This document shows, piece after piece, positions 26,552 through 35,592 of a stretch of 64,000 nucleotides of DNA. The notes beneath the pieces are model-generated. The model did not search any database and had not been told where the DNA came from. It saw only the letters and a list, made by a program, of their open reading frames with translations. Numbering within the stretch: position 1 is the stretch's first letter; each line of letters begins with the position of its first letter. A program made the position numbers and the translations under genes. This DNA comes from an uncultured Candidatus Actinomarina sp. (GTDB lineage Bacteria; Actinomycetota; Acidimicrobiia; Actinomarinales; Actinomarinaceae): contig CACNFT010000004.1 in NCBI GenBank assembly GCA_902619825.1, positions 86,697 through 150,696 on the forward strand, given 5' to 3'.

Positions 26552-27551
26552 CGTTTTTTATTTTAAACATTACTGCATCACCAAAACTTAGGAACTTCAT
26601 ATTATTTTCTAAGGCAAAAGCATAAAGTTTTTTCCAGGAATCGCCATAAATAGCTTGAACAATTGAAAGTAGAGAACTCTTAGGAGCATGAAAATTTGTT
26701 ATTAGATAGTCAGCAACATTAAATTTGAATCCTTTTGTTATAAACAAATTTGTATTTCCTTTAAAAGTAGAAGTATTATTTACATGCTCTAAAGTTCTTA
26801 ATGTTGTTGTACCAACACAAACAATATTATATCCGTTCTTTTTTTTCGCAATTATTTCATGGTAAGTTGCTTCATTAATCTCATAATCTTCAGAATGTAT
26901 ATCATAATCTTCTACGTATTCAGTACTGATAGGTTTGAACGTACCGAGACCAATATCAAGATTAAGGAATCTTATATTAATATCCTTTTTTTCAAGCTGT
27001 TGAAATAAATTTGGAGTGAAATGAAGAGCAGCTGTAGATGCAGCCAATGAAAATCCATTCTTACTAAAAAAAGTTTTGTAGTGTTCATATTTATAATCCA
27101 AATCATCAATGTAAGGTGGCAAAGGAGTTGATCCATAATTATTGATTATTTGTTCTAACGGTAAAGAAAATTTTATTCTAAATCCATCGGTTACATTTTT
27201 GATAATATTTATTGAGAAATTTTCAAGTTCAATTTCTTCTCCAATTTTCTTTTTTCCATTAAATTTAAGTAAACAATCTGCTGAATATTCATCAACTATC
27301 TTAAGTATGAATATTTCTACGTTTCCATTAGTATGTTTTTTAATTGTCTTAACTCTTACATCTATAACTTGAGAATTATTAAAGACCAGCAATGATCGGT
27401 TTGGAATCACATTATCTATATTTTCAAATTTATGAATTATCATACTTTCAGCATCAAGAATTTTTGAATCTTCTGGATTTTGGTATGGATCTTGAGCTAT
27501 CGAAGATTTTGGTAGATGATAATCTAAATCAGAAATATGGGTTTTGTTCAA
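26541..27551 (-). CDS. queA: S-adenosylmethionine:tRNA ribosyltransferase-isomerase
   Basis: Transfers and rearranges the ribosyl part of SAM onto preQ1 in tRNA to give epoxyqueuosine. Family segments are ISDLDYHLPKSSIAQDP at the N terminus, PLPPYIDDLDYKYEHYKTFF in the middle, and LNLDIGLGTFKPI followed by the NFHAPKSSLLSIVQA C-terminal motif. The 336 residues are normal. It begins directly after the stop of the small nuclease and overlaps tgt. Confidence 0.97.
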   Translation of the reverse strand: MNKTHISDLDYHLPKSSIAQDPYQNPEDSKILDAESMIIHKFENIDNVIPNRSLLVFNNSQVIDVRVKTIKKHTNGNVEIFILKIVDEYSADCLLKFNGKKKIGEEIELENFSINIIKNVTDGFRIKFSLPLEQIINNYGSTPLPPYIDDLDYKYEHYKTFFSKNGFSLAASTAALHFTPNLFQQLEKKDINIRFLNLDIGLGTFKPISTEYVEDYDIHSEDYEINEATYHEIIAKKKNGYNIVCVGTTTLRTLEHVNNTSTFKGNTNLFITKGFKFNVADYLITNFHAPKSSLLSIVQAIYGDSWKKLYAFALENNMKFLSFGDAVMFKIKNDGI

Positions 27552-27905
27552 TTACTTGTTTAAAAGCTTAATAAAAAGTTCATATGACATTGACACAACT
27601 TCAGGCATTCCATCATTTGTTCTTCTCTTGTTGTCACCCTGTCTCTTAAGTTTTTTCCAAAATAACACAGTATTTTCATCGCTTGACTTTTCAATTGCTT
27701 TACCAAGTGATTGATGTAAATTTAGATTTTGTCGAGATTTTGCTTCAATAAAATACTCTTCTCCGTCAACAAACAATTGTATGTCACCCAAATCATTAGA
27801 ACCACCTTCAGCGAAACGTTGAGCTTTCATATTTGAATTTTCGTTCAGTCTTTTTACGATATTTGATTCGTATGTAGTTCCCTGTTTTTTAGCTTTATTA
27901 ACCAC
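27552..27905 (-). CDS. Small PD-(D/E)XK nuclease, Holliday-junction-resolvase-like
   Basis: A 117-residue protein with the layout of small PD-(D/E)XK resolvases of phage and archaeal Hjc type. A first Glu (E13) is in QGTTYESNIVKRL. R30 and a Gly/Ser loop follow in AQRFAEGGSNDLGDIQ, then D41 and the E54-x-K56 pair in YFIEAKSR. A C-terminal LFWKKLKR...VVSMSYELFIKLL stretch resembles the end of actinophage resolvases. It starts with GTG at 27905, with TACAAT exactly six bases before it and no Shine-Dalgarno. It lies between yebC and the queA-tgt-yajC block, where actinobacteria normally keep ruvC-ruvA-ruvB. Fold assignment is good; a resolvase function is inferred, and a restriction or repair nuclease is the alternative. 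Confidence 0.7.
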   Translation of the reverse strand: MVNKAKKQGTTYESNIVKRLNENSNMKAQRFAEGGSNDLGDIQLFVDGEEYFIEAKSRQNLNLHQSLGKAIEKSSDENTVLFWKKLKRQGDNKRRTNDGMPEVVSMSYELFIKLLNK

Positions 27906-27911
27906 ATAATA

Positions 27912-27917
27912 ATTGTA
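27912..27917 (-). promoter_or_regulatory. Leaderless-type -10 for the small nuclease gene
   Basis: TACAAT (minus strand) lies exactly six bases before the GTG at 27905. It fits the TANNNT-N6-start pattern and supports the GTG start. It sits in the 19-base gap after yebC, so the nuclease can be transcribed independently of yebC. Confidence 0.55.
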
Positions 27918-27924
27918 GCTAAAA

Positions 27925-28668
27925 TTATTCTGTTATTGCTTTTTCTAATAGTTTGTTATCAATGTCAAAATTTGCATATACGTTTTGAACATCATCTAAT
28001 TCTTCTAATGCTTCTATCAACTTCGACAATCTGTTAAATTTTTCAATGTCTAAATTGACAGAGCTGGATGGTAAATAAGCAACCTCCGAATTTACTAAGT
28101 TAAAACCTGAATTTCTAAATAATTGATCTACTTTCTGAAATTCAGAAGGTTGGAATTCAAATGTGACACCCGTTTCATTTTCTTGAATATCTATACAATT
28201 ATTTTCTATTGCAAGATCTATTATCTCTTCTTTATATTCATCAAATTGAAATATTGCTTTCCTTGAAAATAAGTAATTAACACTTCCAGGAGAACCGGTA
28301 TTCCCTTCATATTTATTAAAAGTTGCTTTTACATCTGATGAAGTTCTATTTCTATTGTCAGTGACGCATTCAACTAATATTGCAACACCATTTGGTCCGT
28401 AACCTTCATATGTAATCTCATCAAATGATTCTGTTGATGAATCACCTGACATTCTCTTTAATGCATTGTCAATATTTGAATTGGGTACTGAGTTTGATTT
28501 GGCTTTACTAATCGCTTGATAAAGTGCAGCATTATTATTTGGATCAGCACCACCATTCTTGGCTGCAACTTCGATACCCCTAATTAGTTTGGCAAATAAT
28601 TTTCCTCTTTTAGCATCATTGGCACCTTTTTTTCTTTTTATCGTTGACCACTTAGAGTGACCTGACAT
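27925..28668 (-). CDS. yebC: YebC/PmpR-family protein (TACO1-like)
   Basis: Widely conserved three-domain protein, reported both as a transcription regulator and as a factor easing ribosome stalling at proline stretches. The 247 residues start with the invariant [21 protein letters not shown] and contain the GANDAKR and YEGYGPNGVAILVE signatures. The start overlaps pdxT by 17 bases, giving the pdxS-pdxT-yebC order usual in Actinobacteria. Confidence 0.96.
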   Translation of the reverse strand: MSGHSKWSTIKRKKGANDAKRGKLFAKLIRGIEVAAKNGGADPNNNAALYQAISKAKSNSVPNSNIDNALKRMSGDSSTESFDEITYEGYGPNGVAILVECVTDNRNRTSSDVKATFNKYEGNTGSPGSVNYLFSRKAIFQFDEYKEEIIDLAIENNCIDIQENETGVTFEFQPSEFQKVDQLFRNSGFNLVNSEVAYLPSSSVNLDIEKFNRLSKLIEALEELDDVQNVYANFDIDNKLLEKAITE

Positions 28669-29236
28669 TTACACCGTCCTTAAGGAAACTACTTAACCAA
28701 TCTAAATAAACTTTATCATTGGTTAATTCTGGATGAAAAGATAGACCGACAATATTATTTTCTATTACACCGACAACTTCATTATCAATTGTTGCTATTG
28801 GTGTTACTGAATCTTCGTAAGAGAGAATTTTGGGAGCTCTTATGAAACAATACATTTCTTTATTACCTAGTAAGTTAACGAGTCCCTCAAATGATTGATT
28901 TTGACGACCGTATGCATTTCTTTCAACTACTGTATTTAAAACTCCCAATGATGTTTCACCATCAATCACGTCTTTTGCTAATAGAATTAAACCAGCACAT
29001 GTTCCTAATGTCGGAATTCCACTTTCTATTAATTTTTTTATTGCAGAAAATAAATCATTATTTTCTTGAATTTTTATCATAGATGTAGATTCTCCGCCTG
29101 GAAGAATTAAGGAATTAACACTAGATAAATCCGTAGTATCTTTAATTAAAACATAATCTTGATCTATAAATTCTAAAGATTGTACATGATTGTAAAAGGA
29201 ACCTTGAAGTGCTAAAACGCCAGTTTTCATTACCAA
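28652..29236 (-). CDS. pdxT: Pyridoxal 5-phosphate synthase glutaminase subunit
   Basis: Releases ammonia from glutamine and channels it to PdxS for vitamin B6 synthesis. The 194 residues have [21 protein letters not shown], the nucleophile Cys in [10 protein letters not shown], and the His-Glu pair in SFHPELT. Start ATG is at 29236 or, two codons in, at 29230; both overlap the pdxS stop region. Confidence 0.97.
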   Translation of the reverse strand: MVMKTGVLALQGSFYNHVQSLEFIDQDYVLIKDTTDLSSVNSLILPGGESTSMIKIQENNDLFSAIKKLIESGIPTLGTCAGLILLAKDVIDGETSLGVLNTVVERNAYGRQNQSFEGLVNLLGNKEMYCFIRAPKILSYEDSVTPIATIDNEVVGVIENNIVGLSFHPELTNDKVYLDWLSSFLKDGVNVRSL

Positions 29237-30114
29237 CCTCTTTTAGCTAATTTCTCCGCTTCATCTAAATCATCTATATTTATCCCTACCATTGGTTCAC
29301 CAAGGTTTTTAGAAACCTCTATAAGTTTTTCTGGATCATTGTAGTTTGTTGTTGCAATTACAATTGCTTCTGCTCTTTCTTTTGGATCACCGCTTTTAAA
29401 TATTCCCGATCCAACAAATACACCATCACAGCCGAGTTGCATCATCAATGCTGCATCAGCAGGTGTTGCTATACCTCCAGCAGCAAAATTAACTACTGGC
29501 AATTTACCAAGCTCATGAATCTCTTTAACGACATCAAATGGTGCTCTTATTTCTTTTGCCAGTGACATCAATTCATTTTGATCAGATGTTTTAATTTTAT
29601 TAATACCATCAGTCATACTTCTCATATGCTTTACAGCTTCAATAACGTTCCCAGTGCCAGCTTCACCTTTAGTTCGAATCATAGCTGCACCCTCACCAAT
29701 TCGTCTGCATGCTTCACCTATGTCAGTTGCACCATTAACAAATGGAGTCTTTATATCATGTTTATAGATATGATTTTTATCATCAGCTGGTGTTAAAACT
29801 TCACTTTCATCAATAAAGTCAATGCCTAAGGATTCTAACATTTGCGCTTCAACAAAATGACCAATACGAGCTTTTGCCATAACTGGTATTGACACTGAAT
29901 CTATCACTTCTTGAATTGTCTCAACTGATGACATTCTTGCAACACCACCTTCTGCACGAATATCAGCGGGAATTCTCTCTAATGCCATAACAGCAACTGC
30001 ACCAGATTTTTCGGCTATAACAGCTTGTTCTGCATTGACGACGTCCATTATTACGCCACCTTTTAACATTTCAGCTAAACCCTTTTTAATTTTAAAAGTT
30101 GATTCAATTTTCAT
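29230..30114 (-). CDS. pdxS: Pyridoxal 5-phosphate synthase, PdxS subunit
   Basis: Builds PLP from ribose 5-phosphate, glyceraldehyde 3-phosphate and ammonia. The TIM barrel starts [22 protein letters not shown]. It contains the Lys in [25 protein letters not shown] and the glycine phosphate site in [13 protein letters not shown]. The 294 residues are normal. TAATAT lies seven bases before the ATG, a leaderless-type promoter. Dodecamer partner of pdxT next to it. Confidence 0.97.
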   Translation of the reverse strand: MKIESTFKIKKGLAEMLKGGVIMDVVNAEQAVIAEKSGAVAVMALERIPADIRAEGGVARMSSVETIQEVIDSVSIPVMAKARIGHFVEAQMLESLGIDFIDESEVLTPADDKNHIYKHDIKTPFVNGATDIGEACRRIGEGAAMIRTKGEAGTGNVIEAVKHMRSMTDGINKIKTSDQNELMSLAKEIRAPFDVVKEIHELGKLPVVNFAAGGIATPADAALMMQLGCDGVFVGSGIFKSGDPKERAEAIVIATTNYNDPEKLIEVSKNLGEPMVGINIDDLDEAEKLAKRGW

Positions 30115-30121
30115 ATATTTA

Positions 30122-30127
30122 ATATTA
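30122..30127 (-). promoter_or_regulatory. Leaderless-type -10 for pdxS
   Basis: TAATAT (minus strand) ends seven bases before the pdxS ATG, just after the stop codon of the glycosyltransferase gene (TAG at 30129-30131). It fits the TANNNT-N7-ATG variant of the pattern seen elsewhere in the window. Confidence 0.5.
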
Positions 30128-30128
30128 A

Positions 30129-31115
30129 CTACAAATTGTTATAGACATAAATCCAATCATCTAATACTTTTTGTGAATTGTAATTTTTATTTATATGGTC
30201 GTATTGCTTGTTCCATATTTTGTCTAAATCTGCATTATTTAATTTATTTAATACGTCCAGTAATGATTTGAGATTATTATTCTTAAAATAGATACCACTA
30301 TCTCCTAAAAGATCGATAAACGCAGTTAAATTTGAACAAATTGCAATATTTCCAGCATTTATAGCTTCTAAAATTGTTATACCAAAGCTTTCAGAATGTG
30401 TTTGTGGTGCGATAAAATAACCAACATTTTTAATAATTGAATTTTTCTCATCATCTGATAGATCAATTAAGTATTTTATTAAACCATCCTTTGAGCTTTT
30501 ATTTGTTATTGCAATAAACTCTCTTGTATCCTCCATAGTCTTTGATAAATCTATGAACAATTTTAAGTTTTTTCTACTTTCATTTCTTCCTATAAATAGA
30601 AAATTATTATTTGGAATAAAAGAAATATTTTTATTTATATCAATGAAATTAGGAATTATTCTTGTTGTCTTTGATAACGTTAAAGCGTTAGCTTTTGCCT
30701 CATCACTTACAGCAGTGGAATAAAAATTTTTATTTTTTAAAGTTAAGTACAAAAATTTAAGACCATAATAAATAAACTTGCTTATTTTTGCATGATGAGT
30801 AACAACAACCTTTTTTGAAGTTTTTATTCTCCAAAAAAATAATGGTATGAAGGGCTCATGAATATGAATTATATCTGCCCATCCCATGGCTTCATTTAAG
30901 ATTTTATTATCAGGTATAAGTGATATTGGATTGCTTGAACCATTGAAAGGAATTTTGAATGATTTACCAATATCATAATCAGAAGATTCTGGCGCTAATA
31001 GACGAACATTAAAATTAGAACTATCCAAGCCATTCTTAAAAAGATTAACTTGATTTTGCACCCCACCATAAAAACTAACGTTATATGGTGAAACTAATAA
31101 TAGATTAGTATTCAC
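30129..31115 (-). CDS. pimA: GT4 glycosyltransferase, PimA-like phosphatidylinositol mannosyltransferase
   Basis: Likely transfers the first mannose from GDP-mannose to phosphatidylinositol at the inner membrane surface. The N terminus [19 protein letters not shown] matches the PimA CPYSW..GGVQNH region. The GT4 donor motif is [14 protein letters not shown] (Glu-x7-Glu). The 328 residues are clearly shorter than mycobacterial PimA (about 380). It follows PIS and an acyltransferase, the mycobacterial pgsA1-patA-pimA order, which supports the PIM pathway reading. Mannose specificity itself is inferred. Confidence 0.8.
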   Translation of the reverse strand: MNTNLLLVSPYNVSFYGGVQNQVNLFKNGLDSSNFNVRLLAPESSDYDIGKSFKIPFNGSSNPISLIPDNKILNEAMGWADIIHIHEPFIPLFFWRIKTSKKVVVTHHAKISKFIYYGLKFLYLTLKNKNFYSTAVSDEAKANALTLSKTTRIIPNFIDINKNISFIPNNNFLFIGRNESRKNLKLFIDLSKTMEDTREFIAITNKSSKDGLIKYLIDLSDDEKNSIIKNVGYFIAPQTHSESFGITILEAINAGNIAICSNLTAFIDLLGDSGIYFKNNNLKSLLDVLNKLNNADLDKIWNKQYDHINKNYNSQKVLDDWIYVYNNL

Positions 31116-31971
31116 TTGTCCACACGGGCTGTATTGAATGCCAATCGTTTATATCTAAGACCAATAATTCTTCAAAACTTTTAGATAGAGTCTTTAAACC
31201 GTGTTGTATACTTGTTGCTTCATTTTCAAAAAAAGGTACATAAAACGGTTTGTTAAATCTTAACTTGTATCCACGTTTTGTTTTTATCATCGCAGTTGGA
31301 ATAATTGGTACCTCAGTTTTTAAAGAAAGTGCAACGGGACCTTTCGGAAAAGCAGCAAGTTGACCAAAAAAATCAGTTGCAACACCTGATTTTTTGATAC
31401 TTCTTTCAGATAGAAGACATATATCTTTTCCAGATTTTAATTTATTAACAAGTAAATCAAATGTATTTTGACCTTTACCTCCGATAATGATTTCTATCCC
31501 AAGAGATTCTCGTAAAGATTTAAACCAATTTAAAACATAACTGTTATTTAATGGTTCTGCTACTGCTAGAAGGTTTAATTTTATTGAGTTACCTATTGGG
31601 ATTGCAAATTCCCAATTACCAAGATGAGGAAGGGCAAAGATCAAACCCGGATATTGTTTTTTCAACTTATCAACATATTCGTGATTTTCGATTTCAACAT
31701 GGGGACTGATATGTTTTGAGAAATTCTTATTAGTAAGCCACAAAGTTTCCAGCCAATATCGTGTGTAATTAATTTTTACAACTAGTGGATTATAGTTTAT
31801 TTTTAATTTCTTAAATATTTTTCTACGTTTAAATAACTTTACTGATGATCTGAATGTCAAAAGAAAATAAAGAGTACCGATTGGTACAGACAATAGTCTT
31901 AACAATGTATACGGTAAGATTTTTAATATCTTATGGCTCAAACTAATAAATAGATATTGTAAAATTTTCAT
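31105..31971 (-). CDS. patA: LpxL/HtrB-family acyltransferase, PatA-like
   Basis: Probable membrane acyltransferase that acylates phosphatidylinositol mannosides. The 288 residues start with a hydrophobic anchor region (about 1-40) and carry the H-x4-E catalytic pair in HLGNWEFA. The downstream ERSIKKSGVATDFFGQLAAFPKGP region and the C-terminal DWHSIQPVW are typical of actinobacterial PatA. It overlaps the pimA-like gene by 11 bases and the PIS gene by four. The acceptor is inferred from the neighbours. Confidence 0.82.
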   Translation of the reverse strand: MKILQYLFISLSHKILKILPYTLLRLLSVPIGTLYFLLTFRSSVKLFKRRKIFKKLKINYNPLVVKINYTRYWLETLWLTNKNFSKHISPHVEIENHEYVDKLKKQYPGLIFALPHLGNWEFAIPIGNSIKLNLLAVAEPLNNSYVLNWFKSLRESLGIEIIIGGKGQNTFDLLVNKLKSGKDICLLSERSIKKSGVATDFFGQLAAFPKGPVALSLKTEVPIIPTAMIKTKRGYKLRFNKPFYVPFFENEATSIQHGLKTLSKSFEELLVLDINDWHSIQPVWTSEY

Positions 31972-32537
31972 TTAAGATTCTTATATAGAATATTAAATCT
32001 TTGATAAACAGTAAGCCACAATATAAATGTGAAGATATAAATACTATAAAAAGGCAATTCGAAAAGCATATATATTACAGCAAAAATTACTCGTTCTGGA
32101 CGAGCAGCTACACCAACTTTGTTATCTATACCCAACAACTCACCACGAGCTCGTAAATATGGAACTAAATTTGATCCAGTAACGATTGATAATAGAACAA
32201 ACAATTCAAAATCTGTTGAAGTAAACCTAATTGCAACTACGCTCCATATAAAAAGTTCACCAACTCTGTCAATAAATGAATCAAGTAAAGCCCCTTTTCT
32301 TGAAATCATATTGGTTGTTCTTGCTAAAGGTCCATCTAATCCATCGATTGCGCTACCAATAAAAATTGTTAAGGCACCTATTGTTTTAGTGTCATTTAAA
32401 AACAAATAACATCCAATAATTACTATCAATAACCCTAAAAAAGAAAGAACATTTGGCTTAATACCAAGCTTTATACAAATATTAATAAATGGAACAGCAA
32501 ATTTTTCAGAAGCAGATTTAAAATACTTTTCAAGCAT
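31968..32537 (-). CDS. pgsA1: CDP-alcohol phosphatidyltransferase, probable phosphatidylinositol phosphate synthase
   Basis: Integral membrane enzyme joining CDP-diacylglycerol to an alcohol phosphate, here most likely inositol phosphate. The family motif DGx2ARx8Gx3Dx3D is complete around residues 65-90 (DGPLARTTN, then GALLDSFIDR). The 189 residues have about six hydrophobic helices. Neighbours acting on PI (patA, pimA) favour PI-phosphate synthase over PG-phosphate synthase. Start overlaps the preceding membrane protein gene by eight bases. Confidence 0.85.
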   Translation of the reverse strand: MLEKYFKSASEKFAVPFINICIKLGIKPNVLSFLGLLIVIIGCYLFLNDTKTIGALTIFIGSAIDGLDGPLARTTNMISRKGALLDSFIDRVGELFIWSVVAIRFTSTDFELFVLLSIVTGSNLVPYLRARGELLGIDNKVGVAARPERVIFAVIYMLFELPFYSIYIFTFILWLTVYQRFNILYKNLK

Positions 32538-33021
32538 TAATTATTTCTTCAGTAAATATATCACCTATAAGAACAAGATTGAAAGCATCAATTTCTAAGA
32601 TAGTTTTTAAAGATGGTGGATTTTTATGATCATATACAATAACTGTCCAAACTGGATTTAAGAGTCTTAATTTGAATTTGAATTGAAATGTTAAAGCTAT
32701 GGAGTAATACCCTATTGAGTGATTGATTTTATCTGTTAAAAATTCAAGAATTTCATTCTGATTTAAAGAGATTTTGTTATCAATAGCATATATAAAAATA
32801 CTTGTTATTCCTAAAATTATTGATGATGGTAATAAATTACCTAATTCTAAGGTAAAGTTTAAACCTAACGCAATTAGGGATGATAATAAAACTAAATGGG
32901 CAAATCTTCTTCTTCTAATAGGATTTGGAATAACATAGCTTCCTACAGCCAAAGAGTTTAAATCATCTGGTACGTTTTCTTTCTGTACGTCCTCTTCATT
33001 GATGTTTATTCCTTCAGCCAT
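32530..33021 (-). CDS. Unknown two-helix membrane protein
   Basis: I do not recognise this 163-residue protein. It has an acidic N terminus (about 1-25), a PNPIRRRRFAH stretch likely to face the cytoplasm, and two adjacent membrane segments around residues 42-82. A soluble tail follows with EFLTDKINHSIGYYSIALTF and a region rich in beta-forming residues. It shares one base with the thrS stop and overlaps the PIS gene by eight bases. It stands where many actinobacteria have a HIT-family hydrolase gene, but shows no HIT motif. Confidence 0.75.
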   Translation of the reverse strand: MAEGININEEDVQKENVPDDLNSLAVGSYVIPNPIRRRRFAHLVLLSSLIALGLNFTLELGNLLPSSIILGITSIFIYAIDNKISLNQNEILEFLTDKINHSIGYYSIALTFQFKFKLRLLNPVWTVIVYDHKNPPSLKTILEIDAFNLVLIGDIFTEEIINA

Positions 33022-34949
33022 TATATTTTGAAAATAGGTGTCTTAAGATGAGCTTTTATTTGTTTCATAGCGTCTTCGTACTTAACATTTTGCTGGTTCT
33101 CTTGTGAACGTATATTTATAGCTAAGGTATTTGATAATTCATCTTTTTCTCCAACAATCAGAGAGATGGGTACTTTATCTTTTGATGCATCATGTAATTT
33201 TTCACCAAGCCTTAAATTTCGATCATCAACTTGATATCTAAATCCTTTAAGTGATTTAGTAATTTTATTTACATAATTACTTACGTCACCAATGGTAAGA
33301 ATTTTTACCTGTACTGGTGATAACCAACCTGGAAATTCACCTGCATAATTTTCAATAAGAATTCCAGTAAACCTCTCAATAGATCCAAGCAATGCACGAT
33401 GAATCATAACTGGTTTGACTCTTTTATTATTACTATCAACGAATTGCAGATCAAAATTATCAGGTTGTGCAAAATCAACTTGTATTGTCGATAATTGCCA
33501 TCGTCTACCAATCGCATCTTTTACATGTAAGTCTATTTTTGGTCCGTAAAATGCACCTTCTCCATGAGCTGTTACATAAGAAATGTTTTGATTCTCGAGT
33601 GCAGACTTTAGACTATTTGTTGCTTTTTCCCAATCATCATTATTTCCAATTGATTTTTCTGGCCTTGTAGAAAGATCTGCTTCAATTGAATCAAAACCAA
33701 AAGATTTAAGTAATTTTATTGAAAATGTTAATAGGTTAAGTATCTCATCCTCAATTTGGTCTGTTGTACAAAAAATATGAGCATCGTCCTGAGTGAAACC
33801 TCTTGCTCTTAAAAGACCATGCAAAACACCAGATTTTTCGTATCTATATACAGAACCTAACTCAAAATATCTAAGAGGCAACTCTTTATACGATCGGATG
33901 TCACTCTTATATATAAGTATATGGAATGGGCAGTTCATTGGTTTGAGATAATATTCTTCGTCGTTCTCTTCGTTCTTTAATGGAGGAAACATACCTTCTT
34001 TGTAGTAATCTAAGTGGCCAGATGTCTCCCATAGAACTGATCTTCCAATATGTGGAGTGTAAGCATAGTCATAACCATTTTCAGAATGTGCTTTTTTTGA
34101 ATAGTCTTCTATGATTTGTCTTAAAACAGCACCTTTTGGCTTCCACAAAAATTGACCCGGACCAGTTTCATCAGTACTAATAAATAAATCTAATTCATTT
34201 CCTAGTTTTCTATGATCACGTTTCTCTGCTTCTTCTTGTCTTTTTAAATAATTATCTAAATCATCTTTATTAAACCAAGCTGTACCGTAAATTCTTTGTA
34301 ATTGTGGATTTGTTTCTATACCTCTCCAATAAGCTCCGGCAAGTTTGGTTAATTTGAAATGATTTATCAGACTAGTATTTTGAACATGTGGACCTCTACA
34401 TAAATCACTAAATTTATCATTTTTATAAATGGATATATTTTCTTCGGAAACACCTTCACTTTTGTCAGCTGTATTAATAAGTTCCTGTTTAAATGTTTGT
34501 TTGCTAAACATTTTATATGCTTCATCTTTAGAAATTTCTTGCCTAACAAAATCCTGTTGAGATTTACTGATTTTTCTCATTTCATTTTCAATTTTGATTA
34601 AGTCAGACTCTTTAATATTATCTTTAAATAAGAAATCATAATAAAAACCATCATCGATGGAGGGTCCAACAGCAAATTCTGTACCTGGATAAAGATTTAA
34701 TACAGCTTGGGCTAGTACATGAGCAGTTGAATGTCTTAAAGTGTCTAATGAATATTGATCATCTTTAGTAAAAATCTTACAAACCGAGTCTTCTTCAATC
34801 AAATATGAAAGATCTTTCAATTCTCCGTTGATTTCTATGCAAACAGCAGATTTGGCTAAGCTATTGCTTATTGATTTTGCCAATTCAAGTCCATTAATAC
34901 TTGATTCATATTTTTTTACTGATTTATCTGGAAAAGTTATATTTATCAT
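33021..34949 (-). CDS. thrS: Threonine-tRNA ligase
   Basis: Charges tRNA-Thr. The 642 residues show a TGS domain (about 1-60) and an editing domain with HSTAHVLAQAVLNLYPGTEF and DLCRGPHVQNT. The class II catalytic core has KPMNCPFHILIYKS with the zinc Cys, RARGFTQDDAHIFC, and ALLGSIERFTGILIENYAG. A C-terminal anticodon-binding domain is present. The start has no Shine-Dalgarno; TATACA lies six bases upstream, close to but not matching TANNNT. First gene of the 35-kb minus-strand run. Confidence 0.98.
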   Translation of the reverse strand: MINITFPDKSVKKYESSINGLELAKSISNSLAKSAVCIEINGELKDLSYLIEEDSVCKIFTKDDQYSLDTLRHSTAHVLAQAVLNLYPGTEFAVGPSIDDGFYYDFLFKDNIKESDLIKIENEMRKISKSQQDFVRQEISKDEAYKMFSKQTFKQELINTADKSEGVSEENISIYKNDKFSDLCRGPHVQNTSLINHFKLTKLAGAYWRGIETNPQLQRIYGTAWFNKDDLDNYLKRQEEAEKRDHRKLGNELDLFISTDETGPGQFLWKPKGAVLRQIIEDYSKKAHSENGYDYAYTPHIGRSVLWETSGHLDYYKEGMFPPLKNEENDEEYYLKPMNCPFHILIYKSDIRSYKELPLRYFELGSVYRYEKSGVLHGLLRARGFTQDDAHIFCTTDQIEDEILNLLTFSIKLLKSFGFDSIEADLSTRPEKSIGNNDDWEKATNSLKSALENQNISYVTAHGEGAFYGPKIDLHVKDAIGRRWQLSTIQVDFAQPDNFDLQFVDSNNKRVKPVMIHRALLGSIERFTGILIENYAGEFPGWLSPVQVKILTIGDVSNYVNKITKSLKGFRYQVDDRNLRLGEKLHDASKDKVPISLIVGEKDELSNTLAINIRSQENQQNVKYEDAMKQIKAHLKTPIFKI

Positions 34950-35025
34950 TACTTTTGTATATTAATTATTAATTAATTCTACATAAGAAACTATAAATTA
35001 ATTAAACATCTGTTTTAATAAATAT
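34950..35025. promoter_or_regulatory. Divergent promoter region between thrS and an HTH-like gene
   Basis: 76 bases of almost pure A/T separate two outward-facing genes. On the plus strand TTTAAT lies six bases before the ATG at 35026. On the minus strand TATACA lies six bases before the thrS ATG. Both resemble a leaderless -10 but each misses one consensus base. No T-box leader or terminator hairpin is seen ahead of thrS. Confidence 0.4.
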
Positions 35026-35592
35026 ATGAGTAAAACTACAGAAATATATCTCAAAAAAAACAAAATTGTAGTTAGTCATAAATCTATAATAAAAAATCAA
35101 ATTGTACATCTTGAATTTATACCAATAAACAAATACCAACTTATATGTAATAAAATTACAATTGAAAATAAATCAAAGATTATAAATATAAACTCAACTG
35201 ATTTTAGAAAAATTAATATTCACAACTTAGTAAAAACAAGTATTAGGTTGATTGATAAAAATATTGAATTAGATAGAAAAACTTATAATAGAAATTCCCC
35301 AATATATAACCCGCGAATAGACTCTAAAGATTTAATAAAAAGAATAAATAAAAAAAATTATAGCAATAGGTCTGAACTCCTATCTATGTACTCTTTGTTA
35401 TACATAAATACGGAAAGAGAATATGGTGAAAACATATCAAGAAAATTAAGTGAGAAAATTAAATATAAAGAGTCTTACTTAAAAAACTTAACTAAAGAAT
35501 GTTTTACTAAAGGTTACCTTACAAATTCCATTAAAGGTGTTGCAGGTGGTAATCTGACTGATAAATCGTTAAAATTTCTTAATTCTCTTTAA
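35026..35592 (+). CDS. Unknown protein with a C-terminal HTH-like actinobacterial domain
   Basis: A very basic, Lys/Ile/Asn-rich 188-residue protein. The N-terminal half is beta-rich and unrecognised. From about residue 120 the stretch LYINTEREYGENISRKLSEK, then ESYLKNLTKECFTKGYLT, ending GVAGGNLTDKSLKFL, resembles the actinobacterial pattern of a short HTH followed by a GlLT...G+aGG.LT.kA tail. DNA binding is therefore possible. It is the only plus-strand gene before 37 kb, faces away from thrS, and its 3-prime end overlaps the convergent cyclophilin gene by 14 bases. Confidence 0.7.
   Translation: MSKTTEIYLKKNKIVVSHKSIIKNQIVHLEFIPINKYQLICNKITIENKSKIININSTDFRKINIHNLVKTSIRLIDKNIELDRKTYNRNSPIYNPRIDSKDLIKRINKKNYSNRSELLSMYSLLYINTEREYGENISRKLSEKIKYKESYLKNLTKECFTKGYLTNSIKGVAGGNLTDKSLKFLNSL

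Noticed and set aside
34950..35025. T-box leader ahead of thrS
   Set aside because: The gap is 76 bases of A/T without a T-box sequence or terminator.
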